The position numbers and the translations under genes are program-made. The notes below the pieces were generated by a model. The model saw only the letters and a list, made by a program, of their open reading frames with translations. It searched no databases and had not been told where the DNA came from. Shown piece after piece: positions 9,252 through 17,682 of a stretch of DNA of 64,000 bases; the first letter of the stretch is position 1; every line of letters starts with the position of its first letter. The stretch is from contig JADJPF010000016.1 in assembly GCA_016713405.1 (NCBI GenBank), positions 1 to 64,000 on the forward strand, in the 5' to 3' direction. Origin of the DNA: Blastocatellia bacterium (lineage in GTDB: Bacteria; Acidobacteriota; Blastocatellia; Chloracidobacteriales; JADJPF01).

Positions 9252-11180
9252 TTATAACTGTCCTGCTTGAGTTAAGAAGTTTTGCACCTCATTTTGAGGA
9301 CAATAACGAGCTAATTCTTGGATAAAAGAGCCATAAAATTTCTGTGGTTCAAAGTCCTGTAAGACTCTAGCTTGTTCTGCATGTTTGATCGCACTAACAA
9401 CAAATAAAAGTACATCAGAAAGAGAACGGCCTGTAAAGCTAACCTTTTGTCTTGCCCAAGAAACAACTGCCTCAACTAAATTTGCTTGTTCAATATATGT
9501 TGGCGGTTTGGTACGTAGTAGCGAGGAAAGCGAATCAGCAACAAATAAAGGTGCTTTTCTATCTTCTAAATAATCAAACAAATCATTTAATGCTCCCTCA
9601 ATATCAATTTTACCTAGTCTAGGCAAAGTACGTTGAGGAAATTTCTGCATTTGCATCCCTCCATATTGCTCATCAGAAATTGGTCGCATTGTCCCACGAT
9701 TAGGAGAAGTATTTGACAAACTACTTGAATTTGTTGGAGGTGTAAAAGAAGGTTGTAAATAACTAGCTGCTGGTGATGATAAATTAGGCGAAACATAACC
9801 GCTTGTTGGATATTTAGGTGATTGGTAATTGGATGATGCTGGAATTTGATAATCTGAAGGTGGAGGAGCTACTTGATAAGGAGAAGATGCTTGTTGATAA
9901 GTCGGCTTATAACTAGATGGTGCAGTTTGCGCCGATGAACTAGGACTTTGTAAGCTAGCAGGTCTTGGTAAAGCAGCAGAGCTAATACTTAAATTAATTG
10001 GAGGCAAGCTAGCATTAGGCATTTCCTGTTGCAATCTGTTATAGAGCTTTGTCAAATTAGAAAAAATATAGTCTATATCTTCTCTTATTTGACGTGGGGC
10101 TTGAATAAATTTATCTGGGTGAAACTTAGTAGCTAATCTATAGTAAGCATTTCGGATTTCTTCCTCGCTAGGCTCGGGACTTAAACCAAAAACTACTTTA
10201 GCATCCTGTGATGAAACACGGTCTTTAATTAAAGAAATATCTCTTTTTACCCTTTCTAAATCTAGCGGTGCATCATTTTGGGGAATGTTTTGAACTGCAT
10301 TTTGCGCTATGCTAGTAGGTGTGACAGGAGTAGAACTTGGCTCAGGAAAAGATAACTCTGCTGGTCTTGCAATTTGCTCTGTAGAGCGAACTGTATATGA
10401 GGCTGGAAGCGCGGCAGCAGCACGTTGTTGTAGCGATTCTGGGGCCTCCATTTTTCCTGTTGTTTCTGAAAGTTCTGCTACTTCTGCTTGTCTAAGCAGT
10501 CCAATAGAAAGCAGTCCATACAAAGATTTTAATGTTTTTTGTGCTGTCTCATTTGTTGAAACTAGGATTTTAACAATATCTGTTGGCTGTTTAATTAGCT
10601 CTAAAATACGATGTTCTATAGGCTTTAATACTATTGTTTGTAAACGTAGTAAAGGAAACTCTGTTGGGATAATAAGCCTATTAAGATCACCTAAACCACG
10701 TCTAATAACTTCATAATCTTCAATTCTACGTACACCTTCTAAAATTACTGTAGCAGTAGAGAATTTTAGCTTTAGGTCTTCTGGAGCCATATATTCTTCA
10801 CCTTGAGCAAATTCATAAGCTCCTGTAGTCCAACTAAACAGAGAATAAATAATGTCTATGATTTGAAAATTAACATAGCTAATTAGTTCCCGATTATTAA
10901 GAAAATCCCTTTCAACTAAAGCATTGCCTAAATGTTGCCCTGACTCTAAACTATCAAGAAAAGCTGTTAGTTGCTCCCTAGAAAGCTTCCCATGTCTAAC
11001 TAAAGTTTCCCCTAAACGGTCTTCATTACGGGTACTTGAGGCAAAAACAATTTGGCCTAGTTCAAAAAAAACTTGTTTTCGCACATCGCCTTGAGTAAGT
11101 ATTAAAACGCCTGTACGTCTCTGAGTGTAAATAGTACGCAGTAAGTCCGGTAGATATGCAGTTGTTAAAGTCCCTTGCAT
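9252..11180 (-). CDS. PATAN (DUF4388) protein with an internal DnaJ domain
   Basis: 642 residues. Residues 1-110 match the PATAN/DUF4388 domain (MQGTLTTAYLPDLLRTIY, RTGVLIL, GQIVFASS), a regulatory domain known from bacterial surface-motility and signalling proteins. After a helical region (about 180-240) comes a J domain at about 326-385 with the J-loop HPD at 354-356 inside LATKFHPDKF, preceded by EIRNAYYRLA. A Pro/Ser/Tyr-rich linker (about 400-510) leads to a C-terminal helical domain (about 525-640). The intact HPD suggests it can stimulate an Hsp70. No membrane segment is visible. The domain combination suggests a chaperone or assembly role in a signalling complex. Confidence 0.85.
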   Translation of the reverse strand: MQGTLTTAYLPDLLRTIYTQRRTGVLILTQGDVRKQVFFELGQIVFASSTRNEDRLGETLVRHGKLSREQLTAFLDSLESGQHLGNALVERDFLNNRELISYVNFQIIDIIYSLFSWTTGAYEFAQGEEYMAPEDLKLKFSTATVILEGVRRIEDYEVIRRGLGDLNRLIIPTEFPLLRLQTIVLKPIEHRILELIKQPTDIVKILVSTNETAQKTLKSLYGLLSIGLLRQAEVAELSETTGKMEAPESLQQRAAAALPASYTVRSTEQIARPAELSFPEPSSTPVTPTSIAQNAVQNIPQNDAPLDLERVKRDISLIKDRVSSQDAKVVFGLSPEPSEEEIRNAYYRLATKFHPDKFIQAPRQIREDIDYIFSNLTKLYNRLQQEMPNASLPPINLSISSAALPRPASLQSPSSSAQTAPSSYKPTYQQASSPYQVAPPPSDYQIPASSNYQSPKYPTSGYVSPNLSSPAASYLQPSFTPPTNSSSLSNTSPNRGTMRPISDEQYGGMQMQKFPQRTLPRLGKIDIEGALNDLFDYLEDRKAPLFVADSLSSLLRTKPPTYIEQANLVEAVVSWARQKVSFTGRSLSDVLLFVVSAIKHAEQARVLQDFEPQKFYGSFIQELARYCPQNEVQNFLTQAGQL

Positions 11181-11317
11181 TATTTTCCTCTAAAGTTAAA
11201 TTTTAAGGCGATTTGTCGAAAGGTAAACAATTATAGCACACGAGCAATAGCCAAGAGAGAGGCTAAATTTAATAACTTCCTAATAAAAAGCTCTTATTCT
11301 ACTAACAAATTAATTTT

Positions 11318-12034
11318 CTATTTACTGTTTTCTGTAAAAATTTCTTGCAATTCAACCATTACCGTTAAAACTTCTTTATCTGCTTGTTCTAGTTGTGTTT
11401 GACTGACTCGAATTTGCTGGAAATTATAAGCGGCTAGCCCTTGGATATAGCCTTGAACAGCACCATTATATTTGTTTATTGCAATGCTTAAGCTTTCCTG
11501 CTTGCTTTCTAACTGTGAAGGAGGTGCAATAGATCTTAAAGATGTATTAAGAGTAACAAGCTTTGCACTATGTTTTTTCATTTGCTCACGAAAATTATCT
11601 ATTATCCGGCGCACCTCTTTATTATCTTTGCTATCCTTAATTGCATTAATTGATTTAAGAAAGTCTTTAATATCAAGCACTGTAGCCGTCATTTCGGCTC
11701 TAACATCGGACATTATTGGTTGCATTGTGGCTGAATAAGTAGTTATTAGCTCTGTTTTTGGGCTGGTATTAGTAGATGAAGAAATATTAGTTACAGGTGT
11801 TTGAGTGGCTATTGGTGTTATAGCTATTGGTGTAGGAGTGTTGACTAATGTAACTGTAGGAGATGATGATAGTGTTGCTTGAAAAACCAACAAGGCTATT
11901 GCTCCAAGCACTAAAATTGCTAAAACAGCACCAAAAATCAATATTTTTTGTGTCTTGTCTTGTGAGACACAATTTCTACAAAATTCATTAGGATTAATGG
12001 TTGTTCGACCACATCTTAAACAGGGATAACTCAT
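11318..12034 (-). CDS. zinc-ribbon, single-pass membrane protein of unknown function
   Basis: 238 residues. The N-terminus has a zinc ribbon (C5, C8, C19, C22: CLRCG and CRNC), followed by one membrane helix at about 30-54, a Thr/Pro-rich stretch and an outer region of long helices. The topology suggests a small cytoplasmic zinc knuckle with a helical domain outside. The family is not recognised; such proteins are common and uncharacterised in Acidobacteriota. It lies upstream of the PATAN-J gene on the same strand (137 bp gap). Confidence 0.75.
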   Translation of the reverse strand: MSYPCLRCGRTTINPNEFCRNCVSQDKTQKILIFGAVLAILVLGAIALLVFQATLSSSPTVTLVNTPTPIAITPIATQTPVTNISSSTNTSPKTELITTYSATMQPIMSDVRAEMTATVLDIKDFLKSINAIKDSKDNKEVRRIIDNFREQMKKHSAKLVTLNTSLRSIAPPSQLESKQESLSIAINKYNGAVQGYIQGLAAYNFQQIRVSQTQLEQADKEVLTVMVELQEIFTENSK

Positions 12035-12167
12035 AGATTTTTAGATATTTAAAAATTTATTGCTTTATATAAGCAATATAATGTCAAATTCTACTAGTAA
12101 TTTTCTGATAAATTGGGTTTAATTTTAGCCCATATAATAGCAATTTAATAATCTTCAAGGAAGTTTT

Positions 12168-12947
12168 ATGACAAGTGCAGAAAACAATAATTTAGAAAAA
12201 GCTGCTGAAATTTGGCGAGCAAGCAAGACGGCTGTTGCTTTAACCGGGGCAGGTGTTTCTGTTGCTAGTGGAATACCTGATTTTCGTAGTTCTGGAGGGC
12301 TTTGGGATGAATTTGAGCCTATGGAATATGCAACACTTAACACTTTTATTGATGAACCAGAAAAAGTTTGGAAAATGTTTTTAGCTGTTAGTAGCCAGGT
12401 TCGTCAAGCTAGCCCTAATCCAGCCCATATTGCACTAGCAGAACTAGAAAAAGCAGGAAAACTACGCGCTGTCATTACCCAAAATATTGATGGGCTACAT
12501 CAAGTTGCTGGAAGTAAAACAGTAATAGAAATGCATGGTTGTGGGCGCACCTTAGCTTGTCCTGAATGTGGCTATCATGAGCCGACTCCTACAACAGGGC
12601 TACCACCTCAACCCATACCTTGTCCACGTGTTGCAACTGTACCGGGAAGCCATCAGCTATTTCATTACTTAAAACCAGATGTAATATTATTTGGCGAAGA
12701 TCTAAAACGAGAAGTTATGCAAGAAATTATTCATTGGCAAAATAGCCTAGATTTACTTCTTATTATTGGCACTTCAGCAGAAGTTCATCCAGCCGCGGGA
12801 CTACCTACAGCCGTACATGCCCTAGGAGCAAAGATTATAGAGATTAACACCGAACCAACTAGAATTACTAAGACTAGAACAGACTGCTTTTTACAAGGAA
12901 AAGCTGAAGAAGTATTGCCAGCATTACAAAAATTAGTTCTTGCATAG
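12168..12947 (+). CDS. sirtuin, NAD-dependent protein deacylase
   Basis: 259 residues. NAD-binding motifs are clear: GAGVSVASGIPDFR (27-40), TQNIDGLH (N106, D108) and the catalytic H123 in EMHGCG; LIIGTSAEVHPAAG and IIEINTEPT follow. Sirtuins remove acyl groups from lysine using NAD+. The structural zinc site has C131 and C134 and a third cysteine C152, but the fourth position reads V155 in CPRV, and 13 unexpected residues come before KPDVILFGE. Reading 12629-12671 one frame back gives CPRCCNC and then rejoins before KPDV, so two compensating indels may have changed this loop. AGGAAG upstream supports the ATG. Confidence 0.9.
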   Translation: MTSAENNNLEKAAEIWRASKTAVALTGAGVSVASGIPDFRSSGGLWDEFEPMEYATLNTFIDEPEKVWKMFLAVSSQVRQASPNPAHIALAELEKAGKLRAVITQNIDGLHQVAGSKTVIEMHGCGRTLACPECGYHEPTPTTGLPPQPIPCPRVATVPGSHQLFHYLKPDVILFGEDLKREVMQEIIHWQNSLDLLLIIGTSAEVHPAAGLPTAVHALGAKIIEINTEPTRITKTRTDCFLQGKAEEVLPALQKLVLA

Positions 12948-12957
12948 CTAAAATTTT

Positions 12958-13356
12958 ATGGAAAACCTCACCCATTCACTTTTTGGTGCGGTACTTTATC
13001 GTAGTGGCTTTGACCGCTATGTTCCTAATATTTTACCACTTTGGGTAATTGGGGCTAATTTGCCAGATATTGATGTGATTGTTAATTTATTTGGTAAGAC
13101 AGCTTATTTAAGACACCATCGAGGTCTAACACATGCTATTCCTGGTGTTATTATTTTATCGCTAGCATTAGCAACCGCTTGGTTTTTCTGGCAACGCTGG
13201 CAGAATTCTACAACTAGTAATAATACAACTATTAATCTTTCTTCTTTTTCCCTTTGGCTACGCTTATTTATCTCTTCATTTGTTGCTGTTGGCACTCACC
13301 CAATGCTAGACGGCCTTAATAATTATGGAATCCGTCCTTTTTTTACCTTGGAATGA
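12958..13356 (+). CDS. YdjM/DUF457-type membrane-bound metal-dependent hydrolase, N-terminal part
   Basis: Starts ten bases after the sirtuin. It has the family start (ENLTHSLFGAVLYRSG), LWVIGANLPDIDVI and the HHRGLTHA metal-binding motif, then THPMLDGLNNYGIRPF. These His/Asp residues are the putative metal ligands in the DUF457/YdjM family (inner-membrane hydrolases, activity largely uncharacterised). The run of seven T at 13338-13344 has one T too many: with six, the frame reads on as RPFLPWNEKWFYGD into the next entry. The stop at 13356 is therefore an artefact or recent mutation, and the natural gene is 12958-14068. Confidence 0.85.
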   Translation: MENLTHSLFGAVLYRSGFDRYVPNILPLWVIGANLPDIDVIVNLFGKTAYLRHHRGLTHAIPGVIILSLALATAWFFWQRWQNSTTSNNTTINLSSFSLWLRLFISSFVAVGTHPMLDGLNNYGIRPFFTLE

Positions 13357-14068
13357 AAAATGGTTTTATGGAGACCTTGTTTTTATTGTTGACCCTTGGA
13401 TATGGTTAATTTTAGGTGGAGCAGTCTTTCTTACAGGAGTTCGTTCTAAAAATCTTACTGCTATTTGGGCTGTGCTAGCAGTTATTGCATGGCAAATAAT
13501 GTTTTTTTCTGGTCGAGTTGCTAGCATTACTATTGCTATTTGGACTGCTGGAGTCGGGATTTTAATAAGTATTCGACTTTATTTTAGAGAATGGACAACT
13601 AACCAAGGCAAAAACTGGGTTGCTAGAATTGCTTTAATTTTGCTATGTAGCTATTTACTAACTCTTAATTACTTACAAACACAGGCTTTAACAAAAGCTG
13701 AAACCTATTTTCAAACACAAGTCAAAGAAAAAATAACAAAATTCTCTGTTTCTCCTACACCTGCTAACCCTTTGAAATGGGAATTCCTAGGCGAAAGTCA
13801 AAATAATTTTTACTTTGGCACAATTAATTTAACTAATAATAATTTGACTACTCCAAAACAAATTTTTGTTGATCGAGATAATTTAGTTTTCCAAAAAGCT
13901 TTAGCAACACCTGAAGGTAAAGAACTCCTTGCTTTTAGCCGCTATCTAATTGCTTTACAAGAAGATACATCTGAAGGAACTTTAGTAACTTTATGTGATG
14001 GGCGTTATGTTAGAGATTTCTATTCCCGACATCCTGAATTTGCTTGTATAAAAGTACTAGTTAAATAA
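13325..14068 (+). CDS. YdjM/DUF457-type membrane-bound hydrolase, C-terminal part
   Basis: This is the continuation of the gene at 12958; the ATG at 13325 is internal and has no ribosome binding site. It has several membrane helices (IWLILGGAVFL, IWAVLAVIAWQIMFF, IALILLCSYLLTL) followed by a soluble C-terminal domain of about 110 residues. The last codons (LVK and stop) are the left boundary of the tandem duplication described below. The full protein would be about 370 residues. Confidence 0.8.
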   Translation: MESVLFLPWNEKWFYGDLVFIVDPWIWLILGGAVFLTGVRSKNLTAIWAVLAVIAWQIMFFSGRVASITIAIWTAGVGILISIRLYFREWTTNQGKNWVARIALILLCSYLLTLNYLQTQALTKAETYFQTQVKEKITKFSVSPTPANPLKWEFLGESQNNFYFGTINLTNNNLTTPKQIFVDRDNLVFQKALATPEGKELLAFSRYLIALQEDTSEGTLVTLCDGRYVRDFYSRHPEFACIKVLVK

Positions 14069-14351
14069 GCAAGTTTTCTTAAATCAAATAATTAAATTTT
14101 TATCAAAATTTCTACTTAAATACCTCTTAGCGATAAAAAAACCCGTTCATCGATATAACTTCATTAAATAGAATAATTTAGCTGTACAAACATTTTTTAT
14201 TAAATTATATTCTCTCTTGTAAAGACAGTCTAAAAAGTTGCTATCCCCAACACCTGTTAAGGTTGTTTATGAGCATAACCAAATGATGTTTTAGGGCTGT
14301 TGAGTAATAAAAATTTAAGATAAAGATTTTAGAAAATTTAAGGAGACATTT
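14069..14351 (+). promoter_or_regulatory. long conserved leader of the first small secreted-protein gene
   Basis: About 280 bases without an open frame, nearly identical to 14951-15233 in front of the second paralogue. It ends in AAGGAGACATTT before the ATG, a strong ribosome binding site. It includes a GGTTGTTT...GCATAACC stem-loop at about 14261-14280. The promoter must lie inside it, but I cannot place the -10 and -35 with confidence. The strict conservation suggests a shared regulatory leader or recent gene conversion. Confidence 0.5.
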
Positions 14352-14771
14352 ATGCGTAAAATTTTTGTATTTGCTACTTCCATTATGCTTTGCCTCGGTG
14401 TATTAGGATTTACTGGCAATTCTAACAGCACTTCTTTAACTCCTATTGTTTCCGCAGCACAAAACGAAGAACTTGATTTTACTCTTGTAAACAACACAGG
14501 TTATGACATCAAAGCTCTCTATATTGGTGCTACTGGTACAGGTGATTGGGCTAATGAAGACGAAGTTTTACATGGCAGAGCTTTTAAGCAAGGAGCAGCT
14601 TTAAAAATAGAATTTCATCCAAAAGCTACAGCAGAAAAATGGGATATTATGGTAGCTTGGGCTGATGGCTCTGGTAATGAAGAATGGGAAGGTCTTAACT
14701 TAACTCAAATTGAAAAAGTAACCCTAGTTTATGATAAAGAAAATAATGAAACTTCTGCAATTATAGAATAA
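14352..14771 (+). CDS. small secreted protein, duplicate 1
   Basis: 139 residues with a Sec signal peptide (MRKIFVFATSIMLCLGVLGF, probable cleavage at VSAAQ) and a compact mature domain of about 100 residues: FTLVNNTGYDIKALYIG, WDIMVAWADGSGNEEWEGL, ending in strands. This looks like a small beta-sandwich family seen in many Gram-negative genomes; no function is established to my knowledge. It has no cysteines in the mature part. It is about 86% identical to the protein at 15234; the signal peptide is identical and the differences are in the mature domain. Confidence 0.85.
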   Translation: MRKIFVFATSIMLCLGVLGFTGNSNSTSLTPIVSAAQNEELDFTLVNNTGYDIKALYIGATGTGDWANEDEVLHGRAFKQGAALKIEFHPKATAEKWDIMVAWADGSGNEEWEGLNLTQIEKVTLVYDKENNETSAIIE

Positions 14772-14795
14772 TTAAACATCTACCCATCTAAATTG

Positions 14796-14829
14796 TGCCA
14801 CCTAAAATTTAAATAAATTTTAGGTGGCA
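14796..14829 (+). terminator. terminator hairpin after duplicate 1
   Basis: Perfect 15-bp stem (TGCCACCTAAAATTT at 14796-14810 pairing with 14815-14829) with a four-base loop, followed by a T-rich stretch. The same hairpin, shortened, follows duplicate 2. Confidence 0.8.
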
Positions 14830-14870
14830 TTCTCTATTTTTACTTGTTTATTACTCACTGCTTTGTTTGC

Positions 14871-14934
14871 TTTTTATTTTACGCTGTAGTCTTTGTTAGC
14901 AACTTCCATAACACTTTCAGCAGACTGCAAATGA
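14871..14934 (-). pseudogene. 3' scrap of a G6PDH/cyclic-nucleotide-domain gene
   Basis: On the minus strand this encodes about 19 residues ending VANKDYSVK and a stop, matching the C-terminus of the G6PDH fusion at 15745 (VANERYSVK). About two thirds of the residues are identical. It marks the right edge of the duplicated unit: the segment that was copied contained the end of the neighbouring gene. It has no start and cannot be functional. The 300-odd bases between the two duplicates hold this scrap and the second leader only. Confidence 0.75.
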
Positions 14935-14940
14935 TTACTT

Positions 14941-15233
14941 AGTTAAATAAGCAAGTTTTCTTAAATCAAATAATTAAATTTTTATCAAAATTTCCATTTA
15001 AATACCTTTTAGCGATAAAAAAACCCGTTCATCGATATAACTTCATTAAATAGAATAATTTAGCTGTACAAACATTTTTTATTAAATTATATTCTCTCTT
15101 GTAAAGACAGTCTAAAAAGTTGCTATCCCCAACACCTGTTAAGGTTGTTTATGAGCATAACCAAATGATGTTTTAGGGCTGTTGAGTAATAAAAATTTAA
15201 GATAAAGATTTTAGAAAATTTAAGGAGACATTT
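14941..15233 (+). promoter_or_regulatory. long conserved leader of the second small secreted-protein gene
   Basis: Copy 2 of the leader at 14059-14351, offset by 882 bp and about 99% identical, with the same AAGGAGACATTT ribosome binding site. Its left end repeats the last bases of the YdjM-like gene. Confidence 0.5.
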
Positions 15234-15653
15234 ATGCGTAAAATTTTTGTATTTGCTACTTCCATTATGCTTTGCCTCGGTGTATTAGGATTTACTGGCA
15301 ATTTTAACAGCACTTCCTTAACTTCAACTGTTTCTGCTGCACAAAATGCAGAGCTTGATTTTACCATTGTAAATAAAACAGGTTATGACATTAAAGCTCT
15401 CTACATTGGTGCTACTGGTACAGGTGATTGGACTAAAGATGATGAAGTTCTACATGGCAAAACATTTAAGAATGGAGCAGCTTTAAAAATAGAATTTCAT
15501 CCAAAAGCTAAGGCTGCAAAATGGGATATTATGGTAGCTTGGGCTGATGGTTCTGGTAATGAAGAATGGGAAGGTCTTAACTTAACTCAAATTGAAAAAT
15601 TAACCCTAGTCTATGATGAAAATAAAGATGTAACATCTGCTGTCATAGAGTAA
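15234..15653 (+). CDS. small secreted protein, duplicate 2
   Basis: 139 residues, paralogue of the protein at 14352. The signal peptide is identical; the mature part differs at roughly one residue in six (for example TSTVSAAQNAELDFTIVNKT against TPIVSAAQNEELDFTLVNNT). Conserved features are the GYDIKALYIGATGTGDW and WDIMVAWADGSGNEEWEGL blocks. It is exported and of unknown function. It is convergent with the G6PDH fusion gene and shares a hairpin terminator with it. Confidence 0.85.
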   Translation: MRKIFVFATSIMLCLGVLGFTGNFNSTSLTSTVSAAQNAELDFTIVNKTGYDIKALYIGATGTGDWTKDDEVLHGKTFKNGAALKIEFHPKAKAAKWDIMVAWADGSGNEEWEGLNLTQIEKLTLVYDENKDVTSAVIE

Positions 15654-15687
15654 CTAAGAATAATTAAACATCTACCCATCTAAATTT

Positions 15688-15719
15688 ATGCCACCTAAAA
15701 TTTAAGTTTTAGGTGGCAT
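15688..15719. terminator. bidirectional terminator between duplicate 2 and the G6PDH fusion gene
   Basis: Perfect 13-bp stem (ATGCCACCTAAAA at 15688-15700 with 15707-15719) and six-base loop between two convergent genes. T-rich sequence follows on the plus side. Confidence 0.75.
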
Positions 15720-15744
15720 TCTCTATTTTTACAGAATTTTCTTT

Positions 15745-17682
15745 TTATTTTACGCTGTAGCGTTCATTAGCAACCTTCATAACGTTTTCAGCAAATTGTG
15801 GATGATCGTGTAGAATGCGGTTAAAGTCCGCTTTGTCTAGCACAAAAAGATCACAGCTTGAACGAGCGCGAACATTAGCCATACGAGGAGTTGATTTCAA
15901 AAGTGCAACCTCACCAAAGAAATCACCATCCTTAAGCACCTTAACAACATTTCCAGAATCATCTAGCACGTCAACTTCACCACGAGCAAGTAAATACATT
16001 TCGCGGCCAATTTCACCTTTATTAATAATCATTTCGCCTGCTTCCGCCATTTTTGGACGTAATGCTTGGATAACTTGTGAGAGGAAAAGCATATCCCCAT
16101 TTTGAAACAAAGCGACTCGCTTTAATAAATCATCTGTAACAACTTCAAACCAACGCCGTCCATCTTTTTCGATAAGGTCAGAAGCCTCTATTGGCCCCCA
16201 ACTACCACGAGCATAGTTTGGAAAATTATTTGCAGGTGTAGCAGCCCAATAATCCATAATTGGTTGTGCTACTTCCCAAGCAGCTACAACTAAATCACCA
16301 CGTGAAAAGAGTGTTGTATCGCCATGCGAACAGGAATATATCATTACTTCATAACCTGTATAACGAGAAGCTTTAAAGGCATCAGAATAAGAAAAACGCA
16401 TATTGACAGGTTGTAATTGAAGTGTTGGCCCTGGGATTTTAGCTTGAAACTGCATTTCAATGCCTTGATAGGGTTGGATGTGGAAAATAAGCCGGTTAGG
16501 ATGAAGTTGCTTAACAGGGGTATTACGAAAGAGAACTTGAGGAGCTTTCTTAAACTCTACAACAATTTCTGTCCCGCGTTTCCATAAAGCTTTTCCTGAG
16601 CGTAAATAAATGGGTGTACCTTCCCAACGCCAGTTATCTATATGAAAGCGTGCTGCTGTATAGGTTTCTGTCTTAGATTCTGCTGGAACATCCTTTTCTT
16701 GACGATAGCCGGGTTTGATAACATTGCCATTTTCATCAAGTTTTGGCCCATATTGACCGCGCACTACATAACGCTCTACTTCTTCGGGTGTGTAAACTCG
16801 AATGGATTGCAAGAGTTTAGCTTTTTCATTACGAATTGAATCAGGCTCAAAAGATCCAGGTGTTTCCATACAAAGACAAGCTAACATTTGAAACATATGA
16901 TTTTGCATCATATCTCGTAAAACGCCTGAAGTGTCATAATAACCACCTCGTGAGCCTACATCTACTTCCTCAGAAACATTAAATTGAATGTTATCAATAT
17001 AATTTTTATTCCATAGCGGTTCAAAAATACCGTTAGAAAAACGGAAAGATAATAAATTTTGTACAGTTTCTTTACCTAAATAGTGGTCAATTCGATAAAT
17101 TTGGTTTTCGTCCCAATGTGCAAGCACTTCTTTATTAAGCTTGCGAGCCGATTCAAGATCAGTACCAAAAGGTTTTTCAACAATGATACGTTTCCAACCT
17201 GTACCGCCTTGAAAACCAGCATTATAAAGGTTATCGCAGAGCATCCCAAAAAATCGTGGTGCAACAGCAAAGTAAAAGAGTACATTACCTTCAGTGTTAT
17301 GTTGAGAGTTAAGATTAGCAACTTCTGTTTTAAGTCTTTGGAAATGTTCAGGGTTACTTGGCTCACCTGACATATAATAAAAGCGGCTTACTAGTTTATC
17401 CCATACTTCTTGGTCAAATTGTTGGCGTGTATGGAATTTTTTAATGTCTTCATTCATTTGTTGACGGAATGCTTCAGTTGTCCAATCCGACCTTGCAAAA
17501 CCAAGCAATGCAAAGTTTTCTGCAAGCAACCCATCACAAGCTAGATTATAAAGTGCTGGCACAAGCAATCTTTTAGTCAAATCTCCTGATGCTCCAAATA
17601 TCACCATAACACATGGTTGACTTGGAATATCTGATGTTTGTGTTTCAACTCCATAGGAAGTTAGAACGTTGGATTCTGGCAT
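15745..17682 (-). CDS. zwf: glucose-6-phosphate 1-dehydrogenase with C-terminal cyclic-nucleotide-binding domain
   Basis: 645 residues, about 130 longer than ordinary G6PDH. Residues 20-515 are the enzyme: GASGDLTKR (30-38, NADP+ binding), EKPFG (169-173) and the active-site motif RIDHYLGKE (197-205). It oxidises glucose 6-phosphate to 6-phosphogluconolactone, feeding the oxidative pentose phosphate pathway. Residues about 525-645 form a cNMP-binding domain: GEMIINKGEIGREMYLLARG and a phosphate-binding cassette FGEVALLKSTPRMANVRA with the Glu and Arg that contact the cyclic phosphate. The fusion suggests direct control of enzyme activity by cAMP or cGMP (inference). GAGGTGAT just upstream supports the ATG at 17682. 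No pgl or gnd lies nearby. Confidence 0.93.
   Translation of the reverse strand: MPESNVLTSYGVETQTSDIPSQPCVMVIFGASGDLTKRLLVPALYNLACDGLLAENFALLGFARSDWTTEAFRQQMNEDIKKFHTRQQFDQEVWDKLVSRFYYMSGEPSNPEHFQRLKTEVANLNSQHNTEGNVLFYFAVAPRFFGMLCDNLYNAGFQGGTGWKRIIVEKPFGTDLESARKLNKEVLAHWDENQIYRIDHYLGKETVQNLLSFRFSNGIFEPLWNKNYIDNIQFNVSEEVDVGSRGGYYDTSGVLRDMMQNHMFQMLACLCMETPGSFEPDSIRNEKAKLLQSIRVYTPEEVERYVVRGQYGPKLDENGNVIKPGYRQEKDVPAESKTETYTAARFHIDNWRWEGTPIYLRSGKALWKRGTEIVVEFKKAPQVLFRNTPVKQLHPNRLIFHIQPYQGIEMQFQAKIPGPTLQLQPVNMRFSYSDAFKASRYTGYEVMIYSCSHGDTTLFSRGDLVVAAWEVAQPIMDYWAATPANNFPNYARGSWGPIEASDLIEKDGRRWFEVVTDDLLKRVALFQNGDMLFLSQVIQALRPKMAEAGEMIINKGEIGREMYLLARGEVDVLDDSGNVVKVLKDGDFFGEVALLKSTPRMANVRARSSCDLFVLDKADFNRILHDHPQFAENVMKVANERYSVK

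Larger units (their letters stand above)
14059..14934. repeat. tandem duplication, copy 1
   Basis: First unit of a direct duplication with an 882-bp period. It starts within the last codons of the YdjM-like gene and holds a 293-bp leader, a small secreted-protein gene, a terminator hairpin and, at its right end (about 14871-14934), a scrap of the 3' end of a G6PDH-type gene. The leader differs from copy 2 at only three positions that I can see, while the mature protein parts differ at many. Confidence 0.85.
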
